NCBI GenBank assembly: GCA_003389215.1 | Contig: QQVP01000129.1 | Location: 1-54,762, forward strand | From: Planctomycetota bacterium | Lineage (GTDB): Bacteria > Planctomycetota > Planctomycetia > Pirellulales > UBA7805 | Direction: 5' to 3' | Length of the DNA stretch: 54,762 bases | In this document: one piece after another, positions 28,426 through 36,948 of the stretch | Position numbering within the stretch: position 1 is the stretch's first letter | How the letters are laid out: the number at the start of each line of letters is the position of its first letter | Translations under genes and position numbers: made by a program | The notes under the pieces: generated by a model | Databases searched by the model: none | The model's input: only the letters and a program-made list of their open reading frames with translations | What the model was told of the DNA's origin: nothing

Positions 28426-28580
28426 GGGATCGGCTCCTCGGCTTTCGCCAGGTGAGTTAGCTCGTCGGGTGAATTCGATCACTTGCTGCGAAAGAGCGTA
28501 ACGGCTTGCGGACCGAGCGGCCAGACGAATTTCGATCCGGGGTACTGTGGTGGACCGCCCGCAAGCGCGCCGTGATCTGC

Positions 28581-28586
28581 TAGAAT
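28581..28586 (+). promoter_or_regulatory. possible -10 element for the ceramidase-like genes
   Basis: TAGAAT (five of six matches) lies 35 bases before the start at 28622. No convincing -35 element is seen at the right spacing. Confidence 0.22.
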
Positions 28587-28621
28587 CAGAGCCCCATCCA
28601 GGCCATTGCAGGATCCGCCCC

Positions 28622-30013
28622 ATGAATGACCATCACGAAAGACCTCCTTTCCACTTTCAGCATCACACGCGTTGCCGACTCGGCGTCGCCGTCTTGCTCG
28701 CCGCGGCGATGCTGATCGCCGCCGCTTCCAACGGACGCGCGGAGGACGAGGCGAAGCCCGACACCTTTCGGGCCGCGGCCGCCGAGGTCGACATCACGCC
28801 CGACCAACCGATCGGTATCAGCAATCTTCGCGGGCTCAGTACCGGCATTGCCGACCGCATGTTCGCCCGCGTGTTGGTCATCGACGACGGCACGGCGCCG
28901 ATCGCGATCGTTACGGCCGACGTGGTCGGTTGTCCGATCTCCTACGCCCGGGCGCTGGGCAAGTCGATTGAAGAGGCGAGCGGCATTCCGGCCGATCGCG
29001 TGATGTTCAATTGCAGCCATTCGCACAACGTACCGGGCGTCGGTTTGCCGGCCGATCCGGAGGAACCTTCTTTCGGCCGCGACGTGCTGGAGAAGATCAC
29101 CGAGATGACGGCCACGGCGGTCGATCGGCTGAAGCCGGCTCGCCTGGCGGTCGGTCGCGAGCGGTGCCAGATCGGTTTCAATCGCCTGATGCCGACGCCG
29201 GGCCGCGTGACGATGACCGTGAACCCCGACGGACCTGTGGTGCCCTGGGTCGACGTGCTGGCGGCCTACGGTCACGACGGCTCGCGAATCGGCATTCTCT
29301 TCTCCTACGCCGCTCACCCGGTGGTCATTCACAGCAGCAGCACGTTGATCAGTGCCGACTTTCCAGGTCGCGCGGCGACGCACTTACGACGGATGCTCGG
29401 CCAGGGCGAGCGCAAGGGCGGCGTGATGATGTTTGCCCAAGGGTGCGGCGGCAACATCAACGCCTTTCCGCTCAAGGGGGGCATCGACGCGGCCGATCGC
29501 GTCGGACTGGTGCTGGCCCAGGCCGTCACCCGCGTGCAGCTGAGGGATGTCGCTCCGGCGCGGATTCGCAGTGCCTCGCACGAAGTGGCATTGCCGTTTC
29601 AAGAGCCACTGTCGGTCGAAGAGGCGGAGAAGCTGCTCGCCCAGCGGCCGGGCGACTTGCGCTATCAGCGGCTGGCCAACCTGGCCAAGGCCGGCCCCTC
29701 GCCCGACATGCCCTATCCGATGTCGGCCTTCGCCATCGGCGATCAGGTTTGCATCCTGGCACTGCCGCACGAGACGTTTTGCGACTATCAGCTATGGGCG
29801 GATGAGCAATCGCCGTACGGCGAGACGCTCGTCTTCGGCTATACCGGCGGCGTGCAGGGCTATGTGGCGGCCAAGCAGGACCTGGACTACGGGCTGCTGC
29901 GGGCCGGCTACGGTGCCCAGATGACCAACAGCCGCATGCCGCTGAAGCCCGCCTGCGAGGCGATCATTCACCAGGGCATCTCCGACCTGTGGCAGAAGCT
30001 GGAAGAGAAATAG
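28622..30013 (+). CDS. neutral/alkaline ceramidase-like secreted hydrolase, copy A
   Basis: A 463-residue protein with a signal peptide (LGVAVLLAAAMLIAAASNGRA). It matches the N-terminal domain of the neutral/alkaline non-lysosomal ceramidase family: AAAAEVDITPDQPIG, RVLVIDDGTAPIAIVTAD, the His-containing metal motif NCSHSHNVPG, FSYAAHPVVIHSSS and FAQGCGGNIN. True ceramidases split the ceramide amide bond. Planctomycete relatives are numerous and may have other amide or ester substrates; the C-terminal domain of classical ceramidases is absent. AGGA precedes the ATG at 28622. The longer frame to 28547 includes the putative -10 element. It overlaps the second copy by one base. Confidence 0.9.
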   Translation: MNDHHERPPFHFQHHTRCRLGVAVLLAAAMLIAAASNGRAEDEAKPDTFRAAAAEVDITPDQPIGISNLRGLSTGIADRMFARVLVIDDGTAPIAIVTADVVGCPISYARALGKSIEEASGIPADRVMFNCSHSHNVPGVGLPADPEEPSFGRDVLEKITEMTATAVDRLKPARLAVGRERCQIGFNRLMPTPGRVTMTVNPDGPVVPWVDVLAAYGHDGSRIGILFSYAAHPVVIHSSSTLISADFPGRAATHLRRMLGQGERKGGVMMFAQGCGGNINAFPLKGGIDAADRVGLVLAQAVTRVQLRDVAPARIRSASHEVALPFQEPLSVEEAEKLLAQRPGDLRYQRLANLAKAGPSPDMPYPMSAFAIGDQVCILALPHETFCDYQLWADEQSPYGETLVFGYTGGVQGYVAAKQDLDYGLLRAGYGAQMTNSRMPLKPACEAIIHQGISDLWQKLEEK

Positions 30014-31494
30014 TGCGGCGCACCTCAGGTCAAGTTCAAGGGAGCGGGTGGCACTGGCTCCGCCAGTGCGCTGGCTCGTCCCGAGTCTGGCCCTCTCGAA
30101 TCTTCTCGCGGCTCGGCGGAAACCTGGCCGTTGTGGCGCTTTGCCTGCTGGTGACTGCGGCGCTCCACGCCGACGAGCCGACCATGACGACGCTGCGCGC
30201 CGGCGCCGCCCAGATCGAAGTCAATCCACCGGCCGTCGGTACCGTGCTCGCCATGCGGGCCGAACGGAGTACCGGCATCGCCGAGTCGCTTTTCGCGCGG
30301 GCGCTCGTGCTCGACGACGGGACAGCCCGGGTCGTGCTGGTGACCAACGACTATTGCGGGTTCGACATTCCGTTCCATGCGCGGTTGGCGAAGGCGATTT
30401 CGGCGGCGACGGACATCCCCGTGTCGCACATCATGATCAACTCGAGTCACAATCATAGCGCGCCGCTGATCGGGTCGTGGGCCCCGCCCAACGACGGTCC
30501 GCAGCCGTGGCACGACGAGTTGATCGAGAAGTTTGCCCGCGTCGCCAGGCAGGCGGCGGACGACCTGCGACCAGCCCGACTGCGTTTTCGCCGCGAGGCG
30601 ACGCAGATCGGCATGAATCGCCGTCTGATGCACGAAGGTCAGATGGTGATGGCTCCGAATCCGCACGGCAATCATCTGCCCTGGATCGACGTGCTGAGCG
30701 TTGCAGAGCCGGACGGAAAGCGGATCGCAGTGCTCTTCAGTCACGCCGCGCATCCGGTCGTCGTGCAAAGCGCTTCGACGCTCATCGGCGGCGACTATCC
30801 CGGCTACACGATCAAGCGGCTCGAGGCGATGGCCCGCGCGGGCGGCAGTCGTTCGATGTTCATGTTCGCCCAAGGCGCCGGTGGTGACATCAATGCCTTT
30901 CCGCTGGCCGGGGGAATTCAGGCGGCCGACACGGTGGCCCGTGACCTGTCGTACGCGGTGGCCCGGGCGATCAAGACGCCCGGTGGCGTGCTCGATGGCG
31001 TTCCGCTGCGTGTCGGCACGCGCGAGGTGGCGCTGCCACTGCAGGAGCCACCACCGCGGGCGGTCATTGAAGCGCGAATCGCCGCCACCCGCGACGAGCG
31101 GCGCCAGGTCTGGCTGCGCGGGCTACTGGCGATGCAGGACAAAGGACAAGACCAACGCACGATGGCCTTTCCAATGACGGCCTTCGCCCTGGGCGACGAC
31201 TTTTGCCTGCTCGGTCTGCCGCACGAAACGTTTTCCTATTACACGCTCTTTGCGGAACGGGTTTCGCCGTTTGAGTCCAACATGGTGCTGGGGTATACCA
31301 ATGGCGTCAATGGATACGTGGCGACCCGGCGAGACTATCTGCTCAGCGCGGCGGGCGGTTACGAGGCATCGCGACTCGGGTCGGCCATGAACTACACGAC
31401 GCGGCTGGCACCGAAGCCGGAGTCGCAGGCGCTCATCGAAGCGGGGATACGCGACCTTTATGCTCAGGTCCTCAGCAAGAAGAAGGAAGAGTAG
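30013..31494 (+). CDS. neutral/alkaline ceramidase-like secreted hydrolase, copy B
   Basis: A 493-residue paralogue of the preceding gene. It shares AGAAQIEVNPPAVG, the motif NSSHNHSAPL with metal-binding His residues, FSHAAHPVVVQSAS, FAQGAGGDINAFPLAGG and GLPHETF. The GTG at 30013 overlaps the upstream stop (TAGTG) and has GGAAGAGA before it, suggesting coupled translation. The first 35 residues are partly encoded by a palindromic repeat (30051-30069), and the hydrophobic signal core (LAVVALCLLVTAALHA) lies after it. The true start may therefore be a later GTG in the hydrophobic core, or the repeat may have been absorbed into the coding region. Function is as uncertain as for copy A. Confidence 0.85.
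   Translation: MRRTSGQVQGSGWHWLRQCAGSSRVWPSRIFSRLGGNLAVVALCLLVTAALHADEPTMTTLRAGAAQIEVNPPAVGTVLAMRAERSTGIAESLFARALVLDDGTARVVLVTNDYCGFDIPFHARLAKAISAATDIPVSHIMINSSHNHSAPLIGSWAPPNDGPQPWHDELIEKFARVARQAADDLRPARLRFRREATQIGMNRRLMHEGQMVMAPNPHGNHLPWIDVLSVAEPDGKRIAVLFSHAAHPVVVQSASTLIGGDYPGYTIKRLEAMARAGGSRSMFMFAQGAGGDINAFPLAGGIQAADTVARDLSYAVARAIKTPGGVLDGVPLRVGTREVALPLQEPPPRAVIEARIAATRDERRQVWLRGLLAMQDKGQDQRTMAFPMTAFALGDDFCLLGLPHETFSYYTLFAERVSPFESNMVLGYTNGVNGYVATRRDYLLSAAGGYEASRLGSAMNYTTRLAPKPESQALIEAGIRDLYAQVLSKKKEE
30051..30069. repeat. short palindromic repeat inside the start of ceramidase-like copy B
   Basis: GCACTGGC TCC GCCAGTGC is a perfect eight-base stem with a three-base loop. Such 'GTGGCACTGGC' palindromes are, from memory, dispersed in planctomycete genomes. 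Confidence 0.6.
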
Positions 31495-31608
31495 CGTTTG
31501 CCCGCGCTGTGTGGCGACTGGCTCAAGGTGGCGTCTCAGCACCTTCATGACGAAGATGCGGCCGACTCGCGAATGCGGGCTACGTGTTGACGCAGGGGGC
31601 GACCCGAC

Positions 31609-32055
31609 ATGAACAGCGACCTGGAACAACTCCGCCTGCTCTCGATCTTTCACTTCGTCGCCGCCGCAATGATCGCGCTCGTGTCGCTCCTTCCGATCTT
31701 CCATCTGGTTATCGGAATTGTCTTTCTGGTAAGTGCATCGAACCCTTCGCCAGAGGTCCCGGCTGCGGACGTGATCGCGCAGCGGGCCATCGGATCGTTA
31801 TTCACCTTTATCGCCGGCATGGCGATCTTGATCGGCTTGACAACCGCCTCCTGCGTGCTGGTGGCGGGCAAGTGTCTTGCCCGGCACTGCAGGTACATGT
31901 TTTGCCTGGTGACCGCGGGTTTGCTCTGCCTGTTCTTTCCGATCGGCACGGTCCTGGGTGTCTTTACGATCTTGGTGCTGAATCGATCGACAGTTCGCGT
32001 ATTGTTCGGGGTTGATCGGCCTGAAGATAAGGTGAGCGAGGCCGCAAGTCCCTAA
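31609..32055 (+). CDS. small integral membrane protein
   Basis: A 148-residue protein with about four hydrophobic helices: AAAMIALVSLLPIFHLVIGI, then LFTFIAGMAILIGLTT, MFCLVTAGLLCLFF and GTVLGVFTILVL. A charged N-terminus begins MNSDLEQLRLLSIFHF and a polar tail ends VSEAASP. I recognise no named family with certainty; uncharacterised planctomycete membrane proteins of this design are common. It lies 114 bases after the second ceramidase-like gene. Its stop is 68 bases before the chosen kinase start, so it may be co-transcribed with either neighbour. Confidence 0.8.
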   Translation: MNSDLEQLRLLSIFHFVAAAMIALVSLLPIFHLVIGIVFLVSASNPSPEVPAADVIAQRAIGSLFTFIAGMAILIGLTTASCVLVAGKCLARHCRYMFCLVTAGLLCLFFPIGTVLGVFTILVLNRSTVRVLFGVDRPEDKVSEAASP

Positions 32056-32122
32056 CGTTGTGCAGGTCGACGGCGTTTGGACGCCGCGTCAATTGTGCAT
32101 TTCGTCGAACCGCCACACGACC

Positions 32123-33163
32123 ATGCATTTGCAACGCAAACTCGACGACTTCAAGCTTGGCGAGCTGCTCGGCACGGGCACCGTGGGGACCGTCTACGCG
32201 GCCGAGGATCGGACCACGGGACAGGAGGTGGCCGTCAAGATTCTGCTGCCCGAGGTCTCGCTTGACCGCAACATCGTGGCCCGCTTCGAGCGCGAGATGC
32301 TGATCCTCTCCAAGCTCAGCCACCCCAACATCATTCGCTACTACGGCGGCGGTGGGCACGACTTCGACCGCCAAGGGGCCACAGCCGCCGGCGGGCATGG
32401 CGTCCATCGTCTCTTCTATGCCATGGAGCTGGTCCACGGCGGCTCGCTGAAGCAGGTGCTGACCAGTGGCAAGCTCCCCTGGCAACAAGCGGTTCGCTAC
32501 GGCATCAAGGTATGCTCCGCATTGCAGCATGCCCACAACTACGGCATCGTGCATCGCGACCTGAAGCCGGGCAATCTCTACCTGACGTACAATGGCGAGC
32601 TGAAGCTGGGCGACTTCGGCATCGCGCTCGACACAGGTGAGGCGAGCCTGACCGCCACCGGGCTGATCGTGGGTTCGTATCTTTACATGGCGCCGGAGCA
32701 GATTCGGGGCGAGACGGGCCGCATCGGCAATCAGACCGATCTCTATGCCCTGGGATGCATCCTCTACGAGATGCTCGTCGGACGACCGCCATTTCAGGGC
32801 GCGACTTTCGCCCAGATTTTCGATCAGCATCTCAAGGACGATCCGGTGCCGCTCGCCGAGCTCGATCCCTCGCTGCCGAAGAGCCTCTGCGACATCGTCA
32901 TGCAATGCCTGGCCAAGAATCCTTACCAGCGTCCGCTCAACGCCCGACACGTGCAGGGCGTGCTCAGCGAGCTTGACGTCAGCTGGGATCGCGAGGACGA
33001 AATCTATCGGGCCGAGCTGAGCCGGCTGCGGAAGATTTTTGACGCCGGCGTGATCTACGATCAGGGCGCGCTGCCGGAAGTTTCCTGGGCGCGGCTCGGG
33101 ATGCTGGCCGGTATGGTCGTGGTGATTTGCCTGCTGTTCTGGCTGTTCGCGAATTTGAGCTGA
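32123..33163 (+). CDS. membrane-anchored Hanks-type Ser/Thr protein kinase
   Basis: A 346-residue protein kinase. All key motifs are present: the glycine loop LGTGTVGTVYAAED, the catalytic Lys in VAVKILLP, the loop HRDLKPGNLY, DFG in LGDFGIAL, and APE in YMAPEQIRG. It is therefore expected to be active and to phosphorylate Ser/Thr of unknown targets. A single hydrophobic helix near the C-terminus (MLAGMVVVICLLFWLFANLS) would anchor it with almost nothing outside the membrane, so it has no obvious sensor domain. A GTG at 32060 in the same frame adds 21 residues; the ATG at 32123 starts just before the kinase fold and is preferred. Neither has a strong ribosome-binding site. Confidence 0.9.
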   Translation: MHLQRKLDDFKLGELLGTGTVGTVYAAEDRTTGQEVAVKILLPEVSLDRNIVARFEREMLILSKLSHPNIIRYYGGGGHDFDRQGATAAGGHGVHRLFYAMELVHGGSLKQVLTSGKLPWQQAVRYGIKVCSALQHAHNYGIVHRDLKPGNLYLTYNGELKLGDFGIALDTGEASLTATGLIVGSYLYMAPEQIRGETGRIGNQTDLYALGCILYEMLVGRPPFQGATFAQIFDQHLKDDPVPLAELDPSLPKSLCDIVMQCLAKNPYQRPLNARHVQGVLSELDVSWDREDEIYRAELSRLRKIFDAGVIYDQGALPEVSWARLGMLAGMVVVICLLFWLFANLS

Positions 33164-33198
33164 TTGGCGTGGCCCCTGCCGCCAACGCCCGCGTGCGC

Positions 33199-33204
33199 TA
33201 GAAT
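33199..33204 (+). promoter_or_regulatory. possible -10 element for the BtuF-like gene
   Basis: TAGAAT. If it is used, transcription would begin at about 33211. This makes an ATG at 33211 nearly leaderless and gives the ATG at 33262 a normal leader. Confidence 0.25.
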
Positions 33205-33261
33205 GCGGCTATGGACGCGGCCCCTCTTCATTCGCCCTTCGGTTCCACAAGGTCGGACTCG

Positions 33262-34224
33262 ATGCCGACCGACAAGCCGACGCAGCGGATCGCCTCGTTG
33301 ATCTCGGCGGCCACCGAGATGCTCTTCGCGCTGGGGTTGGCCGATCGCGTGGTGGCCGTCAGTCACGAGTGCGACTGGCCGCCCGAGGTGGCAACGCTTT
33401 CCCGCGTCACCAGCAGCCGCGTCGATTCCGCCGCCAGCAGCCTGGAAATCGACGAGCAGGTCCAGAAGCAATCGGTCGCCGGCCAGCCGCTCTACGAGAT
33501 CGATCGCGAACAGCTCGAGGCGCTGGGCCCCGACGTCATTGTCACCCAGGCCCAGTGCGACGTCTGCGCCGTGCGTTACGAGGACGTCGTCGAACTGGTC
33601 GCGGCCAGTGACCGGCTGTCGGCAACGAACATCGTCTCGCTCGCCCCCGAGACACTCACGGACGTGCTCCGCGACATTACGCGGCTCGGTGAGGCGCTCG
33701 ACGTGCCGCAGGCGGCCGCGCAGCTCGTGAACCAGCTCGAGACACGGCTCGCTGACGTCGAACACCGCGTGGCCGAGGTTCCGGATGCCCAGCGGCCGCG
33801 GGTGGCGATCATCGAGTGGCTCGAGCCGCTGATGATCGCCGGCAACTGGACGCCCGGTCTTGTCGAGCGAGCCGGCGGCCGCTACGAACTGGCCGTCGAG
33901 GGTCGGCACAGCCCCTACGCCGAGTGGTCGGCACTGGTCGAGTACGATCCCCAGGTGCTGGTGCTTTGCCCCTGCGGATTCGACGTCGAACGCACGTTGA
34001 GCGAGGTCGCCCGCGTGACGGAGCGCCGCGAATGGCGCCAGCTGACCGCCGTCAAGAACGGGCGAGTCTGTGTGCTCGATGGCAATGCCTATCTCAACCG
34101 CAGCGGCCCGCGACTGGTCGACACGGTCGAGATTCTGGCGCACCTGGTGCATCCCGAGCGCTGCGGAGTGCCGGCCAGCGTGACCGATCCGCAGCAGGCG
34201 TGGCGACCGCTGGCGAATGAGTAG
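33262..34224 (+). CDS. BtuF-like cobalamin-binding / periplasmic-binding-fold protein without signal peptide
   Basis: A 320-residue protein of the helical-backbone metal/corrinoid-binding family. It shows QRIASLISAATEMLFALGL and VAVSHECDWPPE at the N-terminus, EALGPDVIVTQAQCDVC in the middle, and VVCPCGF-like VLVLCPCGFDVERT later. No signal peptide or lipobox precedes the fold, so as read it would be cytoplasmic. No btuC or btuD is nearby. Homologues are often annotated as cobalamin-binding proteins, but ligand and location are unproven. The ATG at 33262 is preferred because the conserved fold starts directly after it; an in-frame ATG at 33211 adds 17 residues. Confidence 0.8.
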   Translation: MPTDKPTQRIASLISAATEMLFALGLADRVVAVSHECDWPPEVATLSRVTSSRVDSAASSLEIDEQVQKQSVAGQPLYEIDREQLEALGPDVIVTQAQCDVCAVRYEDVVELVAASDRLSATNIVSLAPETLTDVLRDITRLGEALDVPQAAAQLVNQLETRLADVEHRVAEVPDAQRPRVAIIEWLEPLMIAGNWTPGLVERAGGRYELAVEGRHSPYAEWSALVEYDPQVLVLCPCGFDVERTLSEVARVTERREWRQLTAVKNGRVCVLDGNAYLNRSGPRLVDTVEILAHLVHPERCGVPASVTDPQQAWRPLANE

Positions 34225-34351
34225 TGTTCTCAGCTTGGACCGCGATCGAGACCGCTTGTCGCGACGATTCACGGGCGTTCGGCCACTCAAGAGATTCGCA
34301 TGCCCGCCAGCTGCGGCACGGGCGCCCGATTCCTTCGCGCGGCCGCGGCAC

Positions 34352-34357
34352 TTACAA
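34352..34357 (+). promoter_or_regulatory. possible -10 element for the FGE-domain gene
   Basis: TACAAT (five of six matches) lies about 50 bases before the start at 34409. No good -35 element is seen. Confidence 0.25.
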
Positions 34358-34408
34358 TACAAGGTATCCCGCCCACCGGCTCCTTCCCCCCTGCCCCGCG
34401 AGCTGCCG

Positions 34409-35641
34409 ATGTACGCCCTCTCGATCTGTCGTTTTGCGCGCTTCGCGCTGCTGTCCTGCCTGTTGCCTTGCGGACTCGTTGTGACCCTGGCCGGCCACGC
34501 ACAGGCCGCGGAACCCGACTGCGCCGGGGCGGTGCAGCTGGGCATCCGTCGCACCAAGCCGGCCGAAGGTCGTTACGTTCAGGTCGGCGACGTGTACATG
34601 GTTCCCTACACGGCGAAGATTCCCGGCACCGAGGTCGAGTATGCGATGGAGCCGATCCCCGGCGGCGAGTTTCAGCTGGGCAGCCCGGCAGACGAGGCCG
34701 ATCGGCTCGCCGACGAAGGCCCGCAGCGGACGATCGTGGTCGAGCCCTTTTGGATGGGTCGCTACGAGGTCACCTGGAGCGAGTACAAGGAGTACATGAA
34801 GCTCTACGTGATCTTCAAGACGTTCGAGGCCCAGAACATTCGCCCGGTGACGAGCGACAACCTTAGCGACGCCATTACCGCGCCGACGCAGCTCTACGAT
34901 CCCAGCTACACCTTTGGCCTGGGTGAGGATCCTCGTCAGCCCGCCGTGACAATGACCCAATATGCTGCCAAGCAATACACGCACTGGCTCAGCGGTATCA
35001 GCGGGCGGCAATATCGCTTGCCCAGCGAGGCCGAGTGGGAGTATGCCTGTCGCGCGGGCACGACAACTGCTTATCACTTTGGCGACGACCCAAAGCTGCT
35101 GGGCGAGTATGCCTGGTACTACGACAACGCCGACGGCCGGCCCCGCAAGGTCGGTCAGAAGAAGCCGAATCCGTGGGGGCTCTTCGACATGCACGGCAAC
35201 GCCTGGGAATGGACGCTCGACGAGTACCATGCCGACGGCTACGCTCGCCTCGACGAGAAGCCCCAACGCGCGGCCGATGTGGTGGCCTGGCCGACGGAGT
35301 TCTATCCGCGGGTGCTACGCGGAGGCAGCTGGGACGAGCCAGCCGAGCGACTGCGTGCGGCGGCCAAGCTCGAGTCGAACGACGAAGACTGGAAAGAGGA
35401 AGATCCGAACCTGCCGCTCAGCCCTTGGTGGTTCACGAACGAACCGGCCCGCGCCGTCGGCTTTCGCCTGGTACGGCCGCTGCGTGCCGAGCCGGCCGAG
35501 GCGATGGGCAAGTACTGGGACGCACAGGTCGTCGAGGTCCAGGACGACGTGCAGCTGCGGCTGGACGGCGGTCGGGGAGTCCGCGGCATCGTCGACAAGA
35601 ACCTGCCGGCGGCCAGCGCCGAGATCGACGGGCAGGAGTGA
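34409..35641 (+). CDS. secreted formylglycine-generating-enzyme-type (FGE/SUMF1) domain protein
   Basis: A 410-residue protein. It has a signal peptide ending in AGHAQA, then an FGE-sulfatase fold: EPIPGGEFQLGSPADEADR, FWMGRYEVTWSEYKEYM, YRLPSEAEWEYACRAGTTT, FDMHGNAWEWTLDEY and LRGGSWDEPAERLRAA. Several family members activate sulfatases by turning Cys into formylglycine, but many bacterial ones have other or structural roles. The Cys pair of true FGE near the C-terminus is not evident, so sulfatase activation should not be assumed. The last 50 residues are a polar tail (VVEVQDDVQLRLDGG). ATG 34409 is chosen because the signal peptide begins there. The longer frame overlaps the previous gene. 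Confidence 0.88.
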   Translation: MYALSICRFARFALLSCLLPCGLVVTLAGHAQAAEPDCAGAVQLGIRRTKPAEGRYVQVGDVYMVPYTAKIPGTEVEYAMEPIPGGEFQLGSPADEADRLADEGPQRTIVVEPFWMGRYEVTWSEYKEYMKLYVIFKTFEAQNIRPVTSDNLSDAITAPTQLYDPSYTFGLGEDPRQPAVTMTQYAAKQYTHWLSGISGRQYRLPSEAEWEYACRAGTTTAYHFGDDPKLLGEYAWYYDNADGRPRKVGQKKPNPWGLFDMHGNAWEWTLDEYHADGYARLDEKPQRAADVVAWPTEFYPRVLRGGSWDEPAERLRAAAKLESNDEDWKEEDPNLPLSPWWFTNEPARAVGFRLVRPLRAEPAEAMGKYWDAQVVEVQDDVQLRLDGGRGVRGIVDKNLPAASAEIDGQE

Positions 35642-35643
35642 GT

Positions 35644-35665
35644 GGCGGCCGCGAGGGCGGCCGCC
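35644..35665 (+). terminator. GC-rich hairpin after the FGE-domain gene
   Basis: A perfect nine-base stem GGCGGCCGC / GCGGCCGCC with a GAGG loop begins three bases after the stop codon. No U-tract follows, so termination is possible but not certain. It could equally be another dispersed palindrome. Confidence 0.4.
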
Positions 35666-35717
35666 CCACGCGAAGACTGCGACCGGCGGGCAGACTCTCT
35701 CCGGGCGCAGAAGAGAA

Positions 35718-35741
35718 GCACGGGCCACCAGTGGCCCGTGC
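35718..35741. repeat. perfect GC-rich palindrome
   Basis: GCACGGGCCAC CA GTGGCCCGTGC has an eleven-base stem. It lies between the convergent ends of the FGE-domain gene and the secreted protein gene and resembles planctomycete dispersed palindromes. Confidence 0.6.
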
Positions 35742-35806
35742 CTACAGGACTCAAGCGAGAGCAAGTTGAAGCGAGTCGGCAAGCAGCCGGTTGATCGCCC
35801 GCGGCG

Positions 35807-36391
35807 TTACCGGCTGTAGGTTTCCTCGTTGGCGGGCTGCCAATCGCCGGTGGCAGTCCGCGGCGGATCGTTGCTCAGTTGCGTGCCGCCGATGCGCGAG
35901 CCGCTGAGGACCGAAGCAGTACGGCTGCCCGACGGTCCAACCGCGGTACGTCGAATGACTTCATCTTCGACCATCCGGTAAGATCGAACCGGCACCTGCA
36001 CCGTACGCGTTTCCGGCAGCAGTTCACGTCGCGTCACCGTTTGGGGCACCTCTTGCACTTGCGCTTCCCAGCGCGTGTGCGGAACGTAGTGGTAACCGAC
36101 GTACGGCCGGACGAACGGATTCAAGAGGCCGTGCCAGCGGGCCTCCATCTGATACTCGGTAACCGGTGTGTAGACGGTTCGCACCGAGGGCCGCGTCTCG
36201 GTCACCAGGTGCTCGCGATAGACCGTCTGATTGCGCTCGACAATCTGCGTCTCGGACATCGGTCGTTGAACGCGACTCCGCGTGACGCGGTAGGTCACTC
36301 CGTCGCGTTCCTCGTACTGAACGTCCTGGGCAGCCGCCGTCGATGCGAGCGCGCACCAGGAAACGATCACCAATAGCATCCGTGCTTTCAT
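35807..36391 (-). CDS. secreted hypothetical protein rich in Arg/Thr/Val/Tyr repeats
   Basis: A 194-residue protein with a clear signal peptide (ARMLLVIVSWCALASTAAAQ). The mature part repeats short beta-type segments such as RPMSETQIVERNQTVYREH, TETRPSVRTVYTPVTEYQ and RRELLPETRTVQVPVRSY. Similar proteins, apparently planctomycete-specific, are uncharacterised. The ATG at 36391 follows GGGAGAAAAGCC, a good ribosome-binding site. The longer frame to 36457 adds residues of noncoding type. It is likely periplasmic or surface-associated; no function can be assigned. Confidence 0.82.
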   Translation of the reverse strand: MKARMLLVIVSWCALASTAAAQDVQYEERDGVTYRVTRSRVQRPMSETQIVERNQTVYREHLVTETRPSVRTVYTPVTEYQMEARWHGLLNPFVRPYVGYHYVPHTRWEAQVQEVPQTVTRRELLPETRTVQVPVRSYRMVEDEVIRRTAVGPSGSRTASVLSGSRIGGTQLSNDPPRTATGDWQPANEETYSR

Positions 36392-36625
36392 GGCTTTTCT
36401 CCCTGTCCCCGTATCATGGCGCTTATCGACACGCCGCGGGGGGCCACTTGAGGACATCCTTATCCTGCGCCGGTGTCGCGACTTGCGTCCGCGCGGAACG
36501 GGGCCAAGTCGGGTCCGGCGATGCTAGCGGACGGCGACCCCGCGAAAACGGGCAAACCCGGGGAGAAATTGGCGATTGCGCAGGCGGGAGCGAATCGCCG
36601 CGAGATTGCGGCGCAGGGGGCCGCG

Positions 36626-36724
36626 CTACTCGGGATCCTTGGGCCACATGATGACGCTGACCAGCGCGATGGGGATCACCACCAAGAGGGTAATGATGCC
36701 AATACCGAAGAGCGTGATGTACAT
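36626..36724 (-). CDS. 32-residue single-helix membrane protein
   Basis: A short minus-strand ORF begins with MYITLFGIGIITLLVV and ends ALVSVIMWPKDPE. Nearly all of it is one hydrophobic helix with a short charged tail. The same frame extends upstream to 36949, but that part overlaps the divergent gene region and has noncoding composition. The ribosome-binding site is weak. Small membrane proteins of this kind are plausible, and the abrupt switch to membrane-helix composition at the Met supports it. Function is unknown. Confidence 0.45.
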   Translation of the reverse strand: MYITLFGIGIITLLVVIPIALVSVIMWPKDPE

Positions 36725-36948
36725 AGCCGTATTCTTGCAAATTGGGGTCGTCCGGTCGACACGGCACGGCGGCCTGGACCGACATCGGGCCGACACGAGA
36801 CGGCCGGCTTTGATTGGCCCTGGTGCGACCGTTATCATGATCGGCGTTACGAAGGTCAGGCCATCAGCGGAGATCGGCCGACCGTGGCGGTCGCCAGCCG
36901 GAGCTTGGCCGCCGGCCGGGGAACGGAAACCTTGGGGGAAGACGAGCA

